Source: Pseudomonas sp. Irchel 3A7 (GTDB lineage Bacteria; Pseudomonadota; Gammaproteobacteria; Pseudomonadales; Pseudomonadaceae). Taken from it: DNA of 64,000 nucleotides. Position numbers and translations under genes: made by a program. The notes under the pieces were generated by a model that worked only from the letters and a program-made list of their open reading frames with translations, was not told where the DNA came from and did not search any database. Where the stretch lies: NCBI RefSeq assembly GCF_900187565.1, contig NZ_FYED01000001.1, positions 524,009 to 588,008 of the forward strand, given 5' to 3'. Positions 7,098 through 17,290 of the stretch are shown piece after piece. Every line of letters starts with the position of its first letter. The first letter of the stretch is position 1.

Positions 7098-8171
7098 TCA
7101 AACCTGAGCGGCACGCACCTGCTGCGGCTCTGTCGATTCCCCGCGCGCAAACCGGTTCGCCCGCCCGAACGTGCCGAAATCATTGAAACGCACACCCATC
7201 TCGCGCATCACCTTGTGCGCCACCGAAACCGTCATCTGGCGGATGTAGAACGGTTCCTTCACCACGAAGTGATGAATCCCGTGGGTGCTGCCGAAGTTGA
7301 AGCAGAACGCCTGCAACGGCCATAGCCACCAGGGATTCAACACCTGTGTCTGCTGCATCACGTTGCCCGGTTCCACATCGCCGTAGTAGTGCATGTTCGA
7401 GCTGATGAAATGCAGGCAAAAGGTGCGTAATACGTTCGGGCCGATGATCACCACCGCGGCGATGTCGATGACCTGCATCACCGACAACGTGGTCGCTGAC
7501 CATTCAATCGGCGCCCCCAGCCAATGGGCGGTGCCATTGGCCGCGTGGAAACCGAGGAACACGTACCACGCGCCCCAATGCATCAGCGCCAACGGTGCAT
7601 AGACCGTCAACGTGCGCTTGATGATGCTGAATTTATGCGCCCGGGTTTTCGCCCGCAGCATGCGGATGAACGCCGACATCACGTTGTCGCCGACCATCAG
7701 CAGCCGGGCAATGCCCCACGGTTCGCCATTGGTGATTGCCCGCTCTTCCATATCGGTTTCCGTGCCGGAGACCTTGTGATGGTTGAGGTGCAGATGACGG
7801 CGAATCCATGGGTTGATGGTGCTCGGGCGCGCCAGCCAGACCAGGCCCATCATCAGGTTGTGCGGCACCCGCTGCTTGCGAAAGTACATGCTGTGAATCA
7901 GGTCGTGTTCCAGTTCGTGGGTCAGCGAAGCAAAAAAACCATTGAGCAACAGGCACGCCCACCACGCCAAATGCCCCATCATGTAGAGCGCCGCCGAACC
8001 GATCATCCCGGCCAGCGCGAAGGCCAGAATGCCTGCTCCCAGGGCATCCTGGTGCTTGAGAATCGGGTAGCGCTCGCGCAATTGGACCCCCTTGGCCAGC
8101 ACCACTTCACGAATATGCGCCGAGCGTTGAGCAACATTCAGTCGCTGGGGACTTGCAGAAGTACCGTGCAT
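7098..8171 (-). CDS. Membrane fatty acid desaturase
   Basis: Integral-membrane diiron desaturase of 357 residues. The three histidine boxes are HELEHD (85-90), HLHLNHH (126-132) and HGIHH (297-301). Hydrophobic segments lie near 42-66 and 70-83. It would introduce a double bond into an acyl chain; position and substrate cannot be read from sequence. GAGGATGG precedes the ATG. The gene is divergent from an AraC regulator 100 bp away, which likely controls it. Confidence 0.85.
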   Translation of the reverse strand: MHGTSASPQRLNVAQRSAHIREVVLAKGVQLRERYPILKHQDALGAGILAFALAGMIGSAALYMMGHLAWWACLLLNGFFASLTHELEHDLIHSMYFRKQRVPHNLMMGLVWLARPSTINPWIRRHLHLNHHKVSGTETDMEERAITNGEPWGIARLLMVGDNVMSAFIRMLRAKTRAHKFSIIKRTLTVYAPLALMHWGAWYVFLGFHAANGTAHWLGAPIEWSATTLSVMQVIDIAAVVIIGPNVLRTFCLHFISSNMHYYGDVEPGNVMQQTQVLNPWWLWPLQAFCFNFGSTHGIHHFVVKEPFYIRQMTVSVAHKVMREMGVRFNDFGTFGRANRFARGESTEPQQVRAAQV

Positions 8172-8271
8172 GCTTCCATCCTCTGATTATTGATGTTCGC
8201 ATCCTGCCCGCTGCATCCTCTCGTAGCGGTAGCCGTGAACGCCAACCTGTTGACCGGAAGCGCCAATCAGC

Positions 8272-9276
8272 ATGACTGAACCGACCTCCCTCGCCAGCTG
8301 GACCCGCGCATTGCGCAAGCAGCTCGACGCCCTGGGCCTCGACAGCACGGCGTTGTGCCAGCAAGCCGGGCTCGACCCACAACTGATGGACGACCCGAAC
8401 GCGCGCTATCCGTTGTCCGGCACCACACGCCTGTGGGAACTCGCAGTGCAGGTCAGCGGCGACCCGGCGATTGGTTTGCGCGTCTCACGGTTCGTCAGCC
8501 CCACTACGTTTCACGCCCTTGGTTATGCGCTAGTGGCCAGCGGCAGTTTGCGCGAGGTGTTCGAGCGCATCGTGCGTTATCACCAGGTGGTCAGCGATGC
8601 GCTGGAGCTGGAGCTGACCCGCGCTGAAGACCGCTACCACTTCCGCCTGAAAATCCCGCCGGGCAATCCCGCCCCGGCCTACGAAGCCATCGATGCCTTC
8701 ACTGCGATTTACGTGCGCACTTGCCGCAATCGCCTGGGCCGCGACTATGCCCCGCTGGCGGTGTACCTGCGTCGCCCCGAACCGGCGGACGCGCACCAAT
8801 GGCACAAGGTGTTCCGCTCACCGGTTTATTTTTCCACCGATGAAGACCGGTTGGAGTTCGCGCTGGCTGATTTCGACAGTCATCTGGACGACGCCAACCC
8901 GGAACTGGCCGAACACAATGAAACCGTACTCAAGCGCACCCTGGCGCAGCTCAAGCCGTTGACTTGGGAGCGCAAGGTACGCGATGCCATCGAAGAGCAA
9001 TTGCCGGAAGGTGAACCCAGCGCCGAACACATCGCCAAGGCCTTGCATCTGAGCCTGCGCAGCTTGCAACGGCACTTGGCTGACGAGGGTTGTCGGTTCG
9101 ATACGCTGCTCAACGAAAGCCGCGAAAACCTGGCGCTGTTGCACCTGCGCGATCCACAGGTGTCGTTGAGCGAGATCAGTTATCTGTTGGGGTTTGCCGA
9201 TACCAGCAGTTTCAGCCGCGCTTTCAAACGCTGGACCGGGATGACACCGGGGCAGTTTCGGGATGGGTTGAGCTGA
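8272..9276 (+). CDS. AraC-family transcriptional regulator
   Basis: A 334-residue regulator with an N-terminal arabinose_bd-type domain (AraC_binding_2; FVSPTTFHALGYALVASGSLREV) and a C-terminal double helix-turn-helix. The latter reads LHLSLRSLQRHLADEG and SLSEISYLLGFADTSSFSRAFKRWTGMTPGQFR, close to the AraC consensus. It is divergent from the desaturase gene, and regulators of this subtype often control a neighbouring lipid or amino-acid gene. Confidence 0.88.
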   Translation: MTEPTSLASWTRALRKQLDALGLDSTALCQQAGLDPQLMDDPNARYPLSGTTRLWELAVQVSGDPAIGLRVSRFVSPTTFHALGYALVASGSLREVFERIVRYHQVVSDALELELTRAEDRYHFRLKIPPGNPAPAYEAIDAFTAIYVRTCRNRLGRDYAPLAVYLRRPEPADAHQWHKVFRSPVYFSTDEDRLEFALADFDSHLDDANPELAEHNETVLKRTLAQLKPLTWERKVRDAIEEQLPEGEPSAEHIAKALHLSLRSLQRHLADEGCRFDTLLNESRENLALLHLRDPQVSLSEISYLLGFADTSSFSRAFKRWTGMTPGQFRDGLS

Positions 9277-9309
9277 GGGATCAGGAGTTTGGGTTGCCTG
9301 GTCTGGCCT

Positions 9310-9382
9310 CTTCGCGAGCAGGCTCGCTCCCACAGGGTTCGGGTTCTCCACATCCACTGTGGGAGCGAGCCTGCTCGCGAAG
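9310..9382. repeat. BIME (paired REP)
   Basis: TTCGCGAGCAGGCTCGCTCC and its inverted copy around a 27-bp spacer, between the convergent ends of the AraC gene and the Crp-type gene. Confidence 0.88.
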
Positions 9383-9390
9383 TGGCCCTG

Positions 9391-10077
9391 TCAGAGTGTC
9401 GCCAACGCCCGCAACCGGCCGGCATCCACAATCTCGATCTCGCCATACCCCAGATTCAAAATCCCCTGCCCCTGCAAATCCTTGAGGATTTGATTGGTGG
9501 TCTGGCGCGACAGCGACAACATTGAAGCCAGCTGCTCCTGCGGCAATTGCAGGACACGGCGTGGTTCGTCGATCTGGCCGTAGCCTTCAGCGATCATCAG
9601 CAAGCGGTGCGCCAGCCGTGCCTGGGCGGGCATCAGGCTCAGCTGTTCGAGATTGATGAAGGTCAGGCGCAGTTTCTGGCTCATCAGCAACGCCAATTGA
9701 CGCCAGTGCGCCGGTTGTTCGTCCAGCAAGGCGAGCAGTGCGGTTTGCGGGATGTGCAACAGCGTGCACTGACCTACGCCAAACGCATCATGAGTACGTG
9801 GCTGACCATCGAACAGGCAGATTTCACCAAACCAATGCGGCGGCTCCACCAGGCTCAGAAGCGCTTCTTTACCCTGTTCGCTCACGGCGCCGATACGCAC
9901 CGCGCCTTCAAGCACCGCGTACAGGCCACACGGTGGATCACCGCGCTGGAACAAGCGCTGACCCGCCGCCAAATGCCGCACCCGCGCAGCAGTCAGCAGA
10001 CTATCCTGTAAGGAAACAGGCAAATGGCTGAACCATTGACCACGCATCAGGCGCGGGCGCCAGACCTGCATATCCAT
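9391..10077 (-). CDS. Crp/Fnr-family transcriptional regulator
   Basis: A 228-residue regulator. The ATG at 10077 with AGGAG five bases upstream is preferred over a longer open frame. The N-terminal cyclic-nucleotide-binding fold shows LFQRGDPPCGLYAVLEGAVRI and WFGEICLFDGQPRTHDAFG. The C-terminal winged helix contains LPQEQLASMLSLSRQTTNQILKDL. The four Cys of an Fnr iron-sulfur cluster are absent, and the cAMP-contact RTxS reads RTHD, so the effector is uncertain. Confidence 0.85.
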   Translation of the reverse strand: MDMQVWRPRLMRGQWFSHLPVSLQDSLLTAARVRHLAAGQRLFQRGDPPCGLYAVLEGAVRIGAVSEQGKEALLSLVEPPHWFGEICLFDGQPRTHDAFGVGQCTLLHIPQTALLALLDEQPAHWRQLALLMSQKLRLTFINLEQLSLMPAQARLAHRLLMIAEGYGQIDEPRRVLQLPQEQLASMLSLSRQTTNQILKDLQGQGILNLGYGEIEIVDAGRLRALATL

Positions 10078-10161
10078 GAAAACTCCTAGAGATTGTCGCC
10101 TGGCTGACAGAGCAAAAAACGGCCCCGAGGCAAGATCAGTCACCCTACAGGAGGAATAACA

Positions 10162-10683
10162 ATGAAAAAAAGCCTCGTTGACCATCTCAGTCAATACGCC
10201 GCCTACCACCGTGACCCGCGCAACATCGCCACCCACTTCGTCGGCATTCCGCTGATTGTCGTGGCAGTGGCTGTGTTGCTATCCCGTCCACAATGGGCCG
10301 GGGGCTGGCTTTCGCCAGCGGTGCTGGTGTCGCTGGCGTCGGCGTGGTTCTACCTGCGTCTGGAGCTGCGCCTCGGGGTGCTGATGACAGTGTTGCTGGG
10401 GCTATGTGTGTGGGCCGGTCAGGTGCTGGCGCAGCAAAGCACGCTGGTCTGGCTGGCGAGCGGTGTCGGGATGTTTGTGGTGGGGTGGGCGATCCAGTTT
10501 GTCGGGCATCACTACGAAGGGCGCAAGCCGGCGTTTGTCGATGATGTGACCGGGCTGATCGTTGGGCCGTTGTTTGTGGTGGCTGAGTTGGCGTTTTTGC
10601 TGGGGATGCGCCATGAACTCAAAGAGCAGATCGAGGCGCGGGCGGGGGGTGTGCGTTTGCGTCAGAAAAACGCTGCTGCGTAA
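10162..10683 (+). CDS. Mpo1-like (DUF962) membrane protein
   Basis: A 173-residue membrane protein. It opens with the family motif HLSQYAAYHRDPRNIATHFVGIP and has later FVGHHYEGRKPAF. In yeast Mpo1 these histidines belong to an Fe(II)-dependent dioxygenase acting on 2-hydroxy fatty acids. About four hydrophobic helices are visible. CAGGAGGAATAACA precedes the ATG. It is divergent from the Crp-type gene by 84 bp. The bacterial role is not established. Confidence 0.82.
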   Translation: MKKSLVDHLSQYAAYHRDPRNIATHFVGIPLIVVAVAVLLSRPQWAGGWLSPAVLVSLASAWFYLRLELRLGVLMTVLLGLCVWAGQVLAQQSTLVWLASGVGMFVVGWAIQFVGHHYEGRKPAFVDDVTGLIVGPLFVVAELAFLLGMRHELKEQIEARAGGVRLRQKNAAA

Positions 10684-10688
10684 ATCGC

Positions 10689-10782
10689 TTTCGCGAGCAG
10701 GCTCGCTCCCACAAGGGTTTTCGGTCGGTCACATGATATGTGTACAACACCGGTCCCTGTGGGAGCGAGCCTGCTCGCGAAG
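10689..10782. repeat. BIME (paired REP)
   Basis: TTCGCGAGCAGGCTCGCTCC and inverted copy with about 48 bp between, lying between the convergent Mpo1-like gene and cysA. Confidence 0.88.
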
Positions 10783-10790
10783 CTTTTGCT

Positions 10791-11780
10791 TTAGATGTTG
10801 GCGACTTTCTGCCAGACCTTCGGTTTGAAGAACAGCGTCTCACCCTTGGCCAAGCCGATCAGGCTGTCGTGATCCTTCACCACTTCGGCTTCGATCAAAT
10901 CGCTCTGCCCTTCGACTTTCAGCGTCACCCGCGTGGTCGCGCCCAGCGGCCGGATATCCCGCACTTCAGCCGCATGGTGATCTTCCAGCTCATGCCGCGA
11001 CAACGACACTTCGTGCGGACGGAACAGCACGTGATTATCTTCGCCCAGATGCAGGCGGTTCGAATCACCGAGGAAGTGATAGACGAAATCGCTGGCCGGG
11101 TTTTCGTAGACGTCGCCCGGCGAGCCGATCTGCTCGATCACGCCCTTGTTCATCACCACGATACGGTCGGCGACTTCCATGGCTTCTTCCTGGTCGTGGG
11201 TCACGAATACCGAGGTCAGGTTGATATCTTCGTGCAGGCGAGCCAGCCAGCGGCGCAGCTCCTTGCGGACCTTGGCATCCAGGGCACCGAAGGGTTCGTC
11301 GAGCAGCAGCACTTTCGGCTCCACCGCAAGGGCGCGGGCCAGGGCGATACGCTGGCGCTGGCCACCGGACAGTTGTTCCGGGTAGCGATCCGACAGCCAG
11401 TCCAGCTGCACCATGTTCAGCAATTCGTGGACCTTGGTCGCGATCTGGCTTTCGGTCGGGCGCTGGTTCTTCGGCTTCATCCGCAGGCCGAACGCGACGT
11501 TGTCGAACACCGTCATGTGACGGAACAAGGCGTAGTGCTGGAACACGAAACCGACGTTGCGATCACGCACATCGTGGCCGGACACGTCTTCGCCGTGGAA
11601 CACGATGTTGCCCTGATCCGGGGTTTCCAGGCCGGCGATGATCCGCAACAGGGTGGTCTTGCCGCAGCCGGACGGCCCCAGCAGCGCCACCAGCTCACCG
11701 CTTTGAATGTCCAGGCTGATGTCATTGAGCGCCTTGAACGCATTGAAGTTCTTGCTGACGTTACGCACTTCGATCGACAT
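10791..11780 (-). CDS. cysA: Sulfate/thiosulfate ABC transporter ATP-binding protein
   Basis: ATPase of 329 residues that drives sulfate import. It has Walker [11 protein letters not shown]-loop [12 protein letters not shown], signature LSGGQRQR, Walker [13 protein letters not shown] and switch His in [13 protein letters not shown]-terminal TOBE-type extension begins near residue 240 ([13 protein letters not shown]). Last gene of the operon; ATG preceded by GGAGGAATGAATTC, 4 bp after the cysW stop. Confidence 0.95.
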   Translation of the reverse strand: MSIEVRNVSKNFNAFKALNDISLDIQSGELVALLGPSGCGKTTLLRIIAGLETPDQGNIVFHGEDVSGHDVRDRNVGFVFQHYALFRHMTVFDNVAFGLRMKPKNQRPTESQIATKVHELLNMVQLDWLSDRYPEQLSGGQRQRIALARALAVEPKVLLLDEPFGALDAKVRKELRRWLARLHEDINLTSVFVTHDQEEAMEVADRIVVMNKGVIEQIGSPGDVYENPASDFVYHFLGDSNRLHLGEDNHVLFRPHEVSLSRHELEDHHAAEVRDIRPLGATTRVTLKVEGQSDLIEAEVVKDHDSLIGLAKGETLFFKPKVWQKVANI

Positions 11781-11784
11781 GAAT

Positions 11785-12657
11785 TCATTCCTCCGCGGCG
11801 CTGGCGCGCAGGCGGTTAATACGGTTTTCGCTCCACTGCTTGAGCAGCAGGATGAAGAGCGCCAGGATCAGCAACAGGCTCGCCACGGCGAACGCGGCCA
11901 CGTGGTTGTATTCGTTGTAGAGGATCTCGACGTGCAACGGCAAGGTGTTGGTCACCCCGCGAATGTGCCCGGAAACCACCGATACCGCACCGAACTCGCC
12001 CATGGCCCGCGCGGTGCACAACACCACGCCGTAGATCAGGCCCCATTTGATGTTGGGCACGGTGACATGCCAGAACATCTGCCAGCCATTGGCCCCCAGC
12101 AGGCGCGCGGCCTCTTCTTCCTGGGTGCCCTGCTCCTGCATCAGCGGGATCAGCTCCCGCGCCACGAACGGCACGGTAACGAAGATCGTCGCCAGGACGA
12201 TGCCCGGCAAGGCGAAGACGATCTGGATATCGTGATCCTGCAACCACGGCCCGAAGAGGCCCTGGGCACCGAACATCAGCACATAGACCAGACCGGCGAT
12301 CACCGGCGATACCGAAAACGGCAGGTCGATCAGGGTCACCAGCATGCTTTTGCCGCGGAAGGAGTATTTGCTCACGCACCAGGCAGCGCTGACGCCGAAC
12401 ACCAGGTTCAGCGGCACCGAAATCAGCACGGCGATCACCGTGAGTTTCAAGGCCGACAAGGCGTCCGGCTCAAAGATCGCGGTGAAAAACGCACCCAGCC
12501 CGTTCTTCAAACCCTGGGACACCACGATAAACAGCGGCAGCAGCAGGAACAGCGCAAAAATCAGCCAGCCAAGGCCGATCAGGATGCGTCGCGCCGAGGC
12601 GCTGCCACGGCGGGCGGCGTTGGCCGAGGAAGCGGCAGCAATAGACGATTGGGACAT
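11785..12657 (-). CDS. cysW: Sulfate ABC transporter permease CysW
   Basis: Inner-membrane permease of 290 residues. It carries the EAA-type loop [27 protein letters not shown] and the CysW-typical segment [19 protein letters not shown]. It pairs with CysT to form the channel. AAGGAGG precedes the ATG, 13 bp after the cysT stop. Confidence 0.95.
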   Translation of the reverse strand: MSQSSIAAASSANAARRGSASARRILIGLGWLIFALFLLLPLFIVVSQGLKNGLGAFFTAIFEPDALSALKLTVIAVLISVPLNLVFGVSAAWCVSKYSFRGKSMLVTLIDLPFSVSPVIAGLVYVLMFGAQGLFGPWLQDHDIQIVFALPGIVLATIFVTVPFVARELIPLMQEQGTQEEEAARLLGANGWQMFWHVTVPNIKWGLIYGVVLCTARAMGEFGAVSVVSGHIRGVTNTLPLHVEILYNEYNHVAAFAVASLLLILALFILLLKQWSENRINRLRASAAEE

Positions 12658-12670
12658 GTTCTGCGCCTCC

Positions 12671-13489
12671 TTATGGGGTTTCGATGCGCCGCTGCAGCAA
12701 GTTGATCAGCAGCAACAGGATGAAAGAAACCACCAGCATCAATACACCAATGGAGGTAGCGCCGGTGTAATCGTACTGGTCTAGCTTGACCATGATCAGC
12801 AGCGGCAGGATCTCGGTTTTCATCGGCATGTTGCCGGCGATGAAAATCACCGAACCGTACTCGCCGACCCCACGGGCAAAAGCCAGGGCAAAACCCGTCA
12901 ACCAGGCTGGCAACAGCGCCGGTACCAGGATATGGCGGAAAACCTGCAAGGGTTTCGCACCCAGGCACGCCGCCGCTTCTTCCACTTCCCGTGGAATATC
13001 AGCCAATACTGGCTGTACGGTACGTACTACGAATGGAAGTGTTACAAAAGTGAGGGCAAGGGTGATGCCCAGGGGGGTGTAGGCGATCTTGAAACCCAGG
13101 TCCGCTGCAAACTGACCGACCAGACCGGTGGGGGTATACAGCGCGGTCAGCGCGATACCGGCCACGGCGGTGGGCAATGCGAAAGGCAAGTCGATCATTG
13201 CATCGATGACTTTGCGTCCAGGGAAGGTATAGCGCACCAGCACCCACGCCAGCAGCGTGCCGATGATGCCGTTGATGATCGCGGCATACAGCGCGGTGCC
13301 GAAGCTCAGCTTCAACGCCGCCAGCACCCGTGGCGCCGAGATGATTGCCCAGAACTGATCCCAGGTGAGTTGAGCGGCATGCACGAACATCGCCGCCAGT
13401 GGTATGAGCACAATCAGGCTGAGGTACACCAAGGTGTAGCCCAGCGTCAGCCCGAAGCCGGGTATGACGGGGGAGATACGACGCGACAT
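12671..13489 (-). CDS. cysT: Sulfate ABC transporter permease CysT (CysU)
   Basis: Permease of 272 residues with the loop [29 protein letters not shown] followed by [18 protein letters not shown], the CysT signature. About six membrane helices are visible. AAGGAC precedes the ATG. A BIME separates it from sbp, so its expression may depend on read-through from the sbp promoter or on processing. Confidence 0.95.
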   Translation of the reverse strand: MSRRISPVIPGFGLTLGYTLVYLSLIVLIPLAAMFVHAAQLTWDQFWAIISAPRVLAALKLSFGTALYAAIINGIIGTLLAWVLVRYTFPGRKVIDAMIDLPFALPTAVAGIALTALYTPTGLVGQFAADLGFKIAYTPLGITLALTFVTLPFVVRTVQPVLADIPREVEEAAACLGAKPLQVFRHILVPALLPAWLTGFALAFARGVGEYGSVIFIAGNMPMKTEILPLLIMVKLDQYDYTGATSIGVLMLVVSFILLLLINLLQRRIETP

Positions 13490-13530
13490 AAAAGTCCTTG
13501 GTTAAAAATTTGTTCTGCCAAGTGCAATCA

Positions 13531-13620
13531 TGTGAGAGCGAGCCTGCTCGCGAAGGGGGAGTACCAGTCAACATCCCTGTCGCCTGAAATACCGCCTTCG
13601 CGAGCAGGCTCGCTCCCACA
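13531..13620. repeat. BIME (paired REP) between sbp and cysT
   Basis: TGTGAGAGCGAGCCTGCTCGCGAA (one base off the usual core) and its inverted copy. The position inside the sulfate operon could stabilise the sbp mRNA against 3' decay and give more binding protein than permease. Confidence 0.85.
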
Positions 13621-13649
13621 CGCTATACCTTAGCCAATTGACATCAGGA

Positions 13650-14663
13650 TTACTGCGCCTGGTAGATCTGGTCGAATACGCCGCCGTCGTTAAAGAATTT
13701 CGGCTGCGCGGTTTTCCAGCCGCCGAAGTCTTTGTCGATGGTCACCAGATCCAGTTTCGGGAACTGCCGGGCGTACTTGGCGGCGACATCCTTGTCACGT
13801 GGACGATAGAAGTTTTTCGCCGCGATTTCCTGGCCCGCCGGGCTGTAAAGGTGCTTGAGGTACGCTTCGGCGATCTCGGTGTTGCCCTTTTTCTCGGCGT
13901 TCTTGTCGACCACGGCCACCGGTGGTTCGGCGAGGATCGACAGCGAAGGCACGACGATGTCGAACTTGTCGGCGCCGCCATCTTCTTTCAGAGCCAGAAA
14001 TGCTTCGTTTTCCCAGGCCAGCAGCACGTCGCCCTGACCGTTGTTGACGAAGGTGATGGTCGAACCGCGAGCACCGGTGTCCAGCACAGGCACATGCTTG
14101 AACAGGGTTTGCACGTATTCCTTGGCCTTGGCTTCGTCACCGCCGTTGGCTTTGAGGCCATAGGCCCAGGCTGCGAGGAAGTTCCAGCGCGCCCCGCCGG
14201 AGGTTTTCGGGTTCGGGGTGATCACCGAGACATCGTTTTTGACCAGATCGCCCCAGTCCTTGATGCCTTTGGGGTTGCCCTTGCGCACCAGGAACACGAT
14301 GGTCGAGGTGTAAGGCGTACTCGCTTCCGGCAAGCGTTTTTGCCAATCGGCCGGCAGCGATTTGCCGAGCTTGGCGATTTCGTCGATATCACCGGCCAGG
14401 GCCAGGGTCACCACGTCGGCACGCAGGCCATCGATCACCGCACGCCCCTGCTTGCCCGAACCACCGTGGGATTGCTGGATTTTCACGGTGTCGCCGGGAT
14501 TGCTTTTCTTCCAGAAATTGACGAATTCAGCGTTGTAATCCTGGTACAGCTCACGAGTCGGGTCGTATGACACGTTGAGCAGCTCGTAATCCTTGGCAAC
14601 CGCGGTACCGGCAAACAGGGCACTGGCCAGGGCGGCCAAAGCGAAATGGCGAATCGACGACAT
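13650..14663 (-). CDS. sbp: Periplasmic sulfate-binding protein
   Basis: A 337-residue sulfate-binding protein. The signal peptide ends LFAGTAVAK. Family marks are [65 protein letters not shown] and [14 protein letters not shown]. It feeds CysTWA encoded downstream. CCAGGAGC precedes the ATG. Oxyanion ligands in such proteins come from main-chain NH groups in the SGGARW and SHGGSG segments, both of which are present. Confidence 0.95.
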   Translation of the reverse strand: MSSIRHFALAALASALFAGTAVAKDYELLNVSYDPTRELYQDYNAEFVNFWKKSNPGDTVKIQQSHGGSGKQGRAVIDGLRADVVTLALAGDIDEIAKLGKSLPADWQKRLPEASTPYTSTIVFLVRKGNPKGIKDWGDLVKNDVSVITPNPKTSGGARWNFLAAWAYGLKANGGDEAKAKEYVQTLFKHVPVLDTGARGSTITFVNNGQGDVLLAWENEAFLALKEDGGADKFDIVVPSLSILAEPPVAVVDKNAEKKGNTEIAEAYLKHLYSPAGQEIAAKNFYRPRDKDVAAKYARQFPKLDLVTIDKDFGGWKTAQPKFFNDGGVFDQIYQAQ

Positions 14664-14746
14664 GGTGAAAGCTCCTGGAATTCTTGAGTGTTGGCTTTTC
14701 TTATGGAGGTGCTGGAATGGGGGGTTGCCGGTTACGCGGTTTCGCT

Positions 14747-14929
14747 TCAGCTCGGTTTGTTGCCCGGCTGCTGCAAGCGGAATTTTTCCTTGCGCTCGAT
14801 CTGAACCACCTGGGCGTTATGGACGGTGATTTCCACAGCGCCGAAACGCAGGTCGCGCAGGGCGCTCTGGATTTCACGCAGAATGGTTGCTTCGTCCTGG
14901 CCGTCAACGCTACGTAGAGATGCGCTCAT
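14747..14929 (-). CDS. oscA: Sulfur-starvation response protein OscA (DUF2292/YezD family)
   Basis: A 60-residue protein directly upstream of sbp. The core [34 protein letters not shown] matches the DUF2292 family. AAGGAG precedes the ATG. Apart from the start it has no Met and no Cys, fitting a protein made when sulfur is short. In other pseudomonads oscA-sbp is induced under sulfate limitation and is linked to organosulfur use and chromate tolerance. The molecular function is unknown. Confidence 0.88.
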   Translation of the reverse strand: MSASLRSVDGQDEATILREIQSALRDLRFGAVEITVHNAQVVQIERKEKFRLQQPGNKPS

Positions 14930-15011
14930 GGTGCTGCTCCTTCGACTGAGAGGTTGCCTGGCAGTGGCGGCACTGCTTGCGGCGTGGGACCAATAGTAGA
15001 GAGGCGCGGAT

Positions 15012-15036
15012 ATTCTTAAAAAGACTATTTAAGAAT
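15012..15036 (-). promoter_or_regulatory. Inverted repeat upstream of oscA-sbp (candidate sulfur operator)
   Basis: ATTCTTAAA-7 nt-TTTAAGAAT is a perfect 9-bp inverted repeat 83 bp upstream of the oscA ATG. AT-rich words (TTTATATAACCATAAGACATT) follow at 15038-15058. A CysB-type activator site is expected here; the exact consensus was not matched. Confidence 0.45.
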
Positions 15037-15118
15037 GTTTATATAACCATAAGACATTATTTGACGGGACAAGGGTTTGCGGGGAATTAGCTCACTCTTT
15101 AAGCCAATAGATATCCCT

Positions 15119-15207
15119 GTGGCGAGGGAGCTTGCTCCCGCTCGAGTGCGAAGCGCTCGCTATTGGGGCGGCTGCGCCACCCAACGGGAGCAAGCTCCCT
15201 CGCCACA
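15119..15207. repeat. BIME (paired REP, GTGGCGAGGGAGC type)
   Basis: TGTGGCGAGGGAGCTTGCTC and inverted copy with internal GC-rich inverted segments. Confidence 0.88.
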
Positions 15208-15224
15208 AAAAGCAGATCAAGCAC

Positions 15225-17156
15225 TCAAGGATTTACCGGCGCATGCAGCCAATCCAGCTGCCCGGCCGGCACCGGCCGCCCAAACCAGTACCCCTGCCCC
15301 AGATCACTGCCGTGCTTGAGCAGGAACGCCGCCTGCTCAAGCTGCTCGATCCCCTCCGCATGCACCTGCATTCCCATGCTCTGCGCCAGGGCGATGATCA
15401 CCCGCACGATGGCGGCGTCGTCTTCGTCCCATGGCAACCCGGCGACAAAACCCTGATCGATCTTGAGCTTCTGCACCGGCAAGCGCTTGAGCCGTAGCAG
15501 TGATGAATAGCCCGTACCGAAATCGTCGATGGCCAGCCGCACTCCCAACTCACGCAGGCGATGCATCTGCTCCAGCGCGACTTCCGGGTCCTCCATCACC
15601 GCGCTTTCCGTGACTTCCAACTCCAGGCAGGCCGGGTCCAGCCCGGTTTCGTGCAGCACTTGCGCCACTTGCTGGTACAGCTCGTGGCGGGCAAACAGGC
15701 GCGAAGACACATTCACCGCAACAAACGACAACACCACGCCGGCCTGCTGCCAGAGGCACATTTGCCGGCAGGCCTGCTGCATCACCCAAGCGTCGATTTC
15801 GGCGATCAGTCCGGTCCGCTCGGCGACGGGAATGAATTCTGCCGGCGACACCAAACCGCGTTGTGGATGCTCCCAACGCACAAGCGCTTCGACGCCGATC
15901 AACCGACCGGTCCGAAGGTCGTGAACCGGTTGGTAAAAAACGCGCAATTGCTGCTGATCCAGCGCACGGCGCAATTGGAAGGCAGTCTCGACCCGCTGCC
16001 GTGCATGGACGGTCAACTCTTCGGTATAGAGTGCATAGCCATTGCGGCCAGCGCTTTTGGCCTTGAACAGCGCCGAATCGGCATTGCGCAACAATTGTTC
16101 AGCGCTCAAGGCATCGCCGGGGAACAGGCTGATACCGATGCTGGTGTTGATAAACAGCGGATGCCCGTCAATCGGGAACGGCTCCTTGAGGCCATCAATG
16201 ATTCGCTCGGCCAGCGCCGCCGCCTGCACCAAGTGCGGGCAGCTTTCGGCCAGCACGGCGAACTCGTCGCCTCCCAGCCGAGCCAGGGTAATGCCGGCTC
16301 CGAACATAGCCCTCAAGCGCTCAGCCACCGCCTTTAGCAACTGGTCACCGATGGTGTGCCCAAGGCTGTCGTTGATCATCTTGAAATGATCCAGATCGAT
16401 CAACAGCAATGCGCAACCGCGCTTGTGAATCTGCGCCGAAGCCAAGGCCTGCCCGGCACGGTCGGTGAACAGCAGGCGGTTGGGCAAGTCAGTCAGCGGA
16501 TCGTGGTGTGCCAGGTGCATCAGTTCGTGCTCGGACTTCTTGATCGCGCTGATGTCGGAAAACACCGCAACGTAGTGGCTGCGCCGCCCCAATTCATCAT
16601 GAATGACGCGGATGGTTTGCCATTGCGGGTAGATGTCGCCGCTTTTGCGTCGGTTCCAGATCTCGCCGCTCCACTCACCGTCGCTGTCGAGCGACGCGAA
16701 CATCGCCTGGTAGAAATCTGCCGGATGACGGCCGGATTTGAACAGACTGGGGCGCTGCCCCATGACTTCTTCGGTTTGATAGCCGGTAATTTCCATGAAG
16801 GCGCGGTTGACGTGCACGATCAATCCGTCACGGTTGGTCACCAGCACGCCTTCGCGGGTGCAATCAAATACGGCCGCCGCTTGCTGCAAACGCTCACGGT
16901 CTTCGCTGCGCTCGCGCAATTGGGCGCCAATACCCGGACAACGCAGTCGTCGCGTTCGGGCAACGAAGATCAACCCGGCGCTGATCGCTACCCAGACATA
17001 ACCGTTGATCAGTTGCCATCGCAACAGCTCAACCGAGCTATCGAAGAAACTGTTCAATAAATAGCCACTCAGCTGTAGCCAGACCACGGAAAGCAACAGG
17101 TAAAGCAGCGCTGCGCGCACGGCATCGCGATAGCTGGCAGACATAAGACTGTCCAT
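15225..17156 (-). CDS. Membrane PAS-GGDEF-EAL c-di-GMP enzyme
   Basis: A 643-residue protein. Two hydrophobic segments (about 12-35 and 49-66) are followed by a PAS domain (about 88-215; TREGVLVTNRDGLIVHVNRAFMEITGY), a GGDEF domain with intact LGGDEF and an EAL domain with intact VEALVRWEHP, DDFGTGYSSL and KIDQGFV. EAL residues for c-di-GMP hydrolysis appear present, so phosphodiesterase activity is expected. Its place between oscA and desA matches PA0285 (PipA) of P. aeruginosa as recalled from that genome. Start may also be the ATG at 17144. Confidence 0.88.
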   Translation of the reverse strand: MDSLMSASYRDAVRAALLYLLLSVVWLQLSGYLLNSFFDSSVELLRWQLINGYVWVAISAGLIFVARTRRLRCPGIGAQLRERSEDRERLQQAAAVFDCTREGVLVTNRDGLIVHVNRAFMEITGYQTEEVMGQRPSLFKSGRHPADFYQAMFASLDSDGEWSGEIWNRRKSGDIYPQWQTIRVIHDELGRRSHYVAVFSDISAIKKSEHELMHLAHHDPLTDLPNRLLFTDRAGQALASAQIHKRGCALLLIDLDHFKMINDSLGHTIGDQLLKAVAERLRAMFGAGITLARLGGDEFAVLAESCPHLVQAAALAERIIDGLKEPFPIDGHPLFINTSIGISLFPGDALSAEQLLRNADSALFKAKSAGRNGYALYTEELTVHARQRVETAFQLRRALDQQQLRVFYQPVHDLRTGRLIGVEALVRWEHPQRGLVSPAEFIPVAERTGLIAEIDAWVMQQACRQMCLWQQAGVVLSFVAVNVSSRLFARHELYQQVAQVLHETGLDPACLELEVTESAVMEDPEVALEQMHRLRELGVRLAIDDFGTGYSSLLRLKRLPVQKLKIDQGFVAGLPWDEDDAAIVRVIIALAQSMGMQVHAEGIEQLEQAAFLLKHGSDLGQGYWFGRPVPAGQLDWLHAPVNP

Positions 17157-17290
17157 GTCCCTACAAAAAAGCCGGGATTATAAGTTAAAGACACATCCAG
17201 CCACTCTTATCTGAAAGGGCGACTGGTTTTCTCTGTGGGCTTGGTGATAATGCAACGGCTGTTTTTTCTTTATCGAGGGCCCTACAGGCT

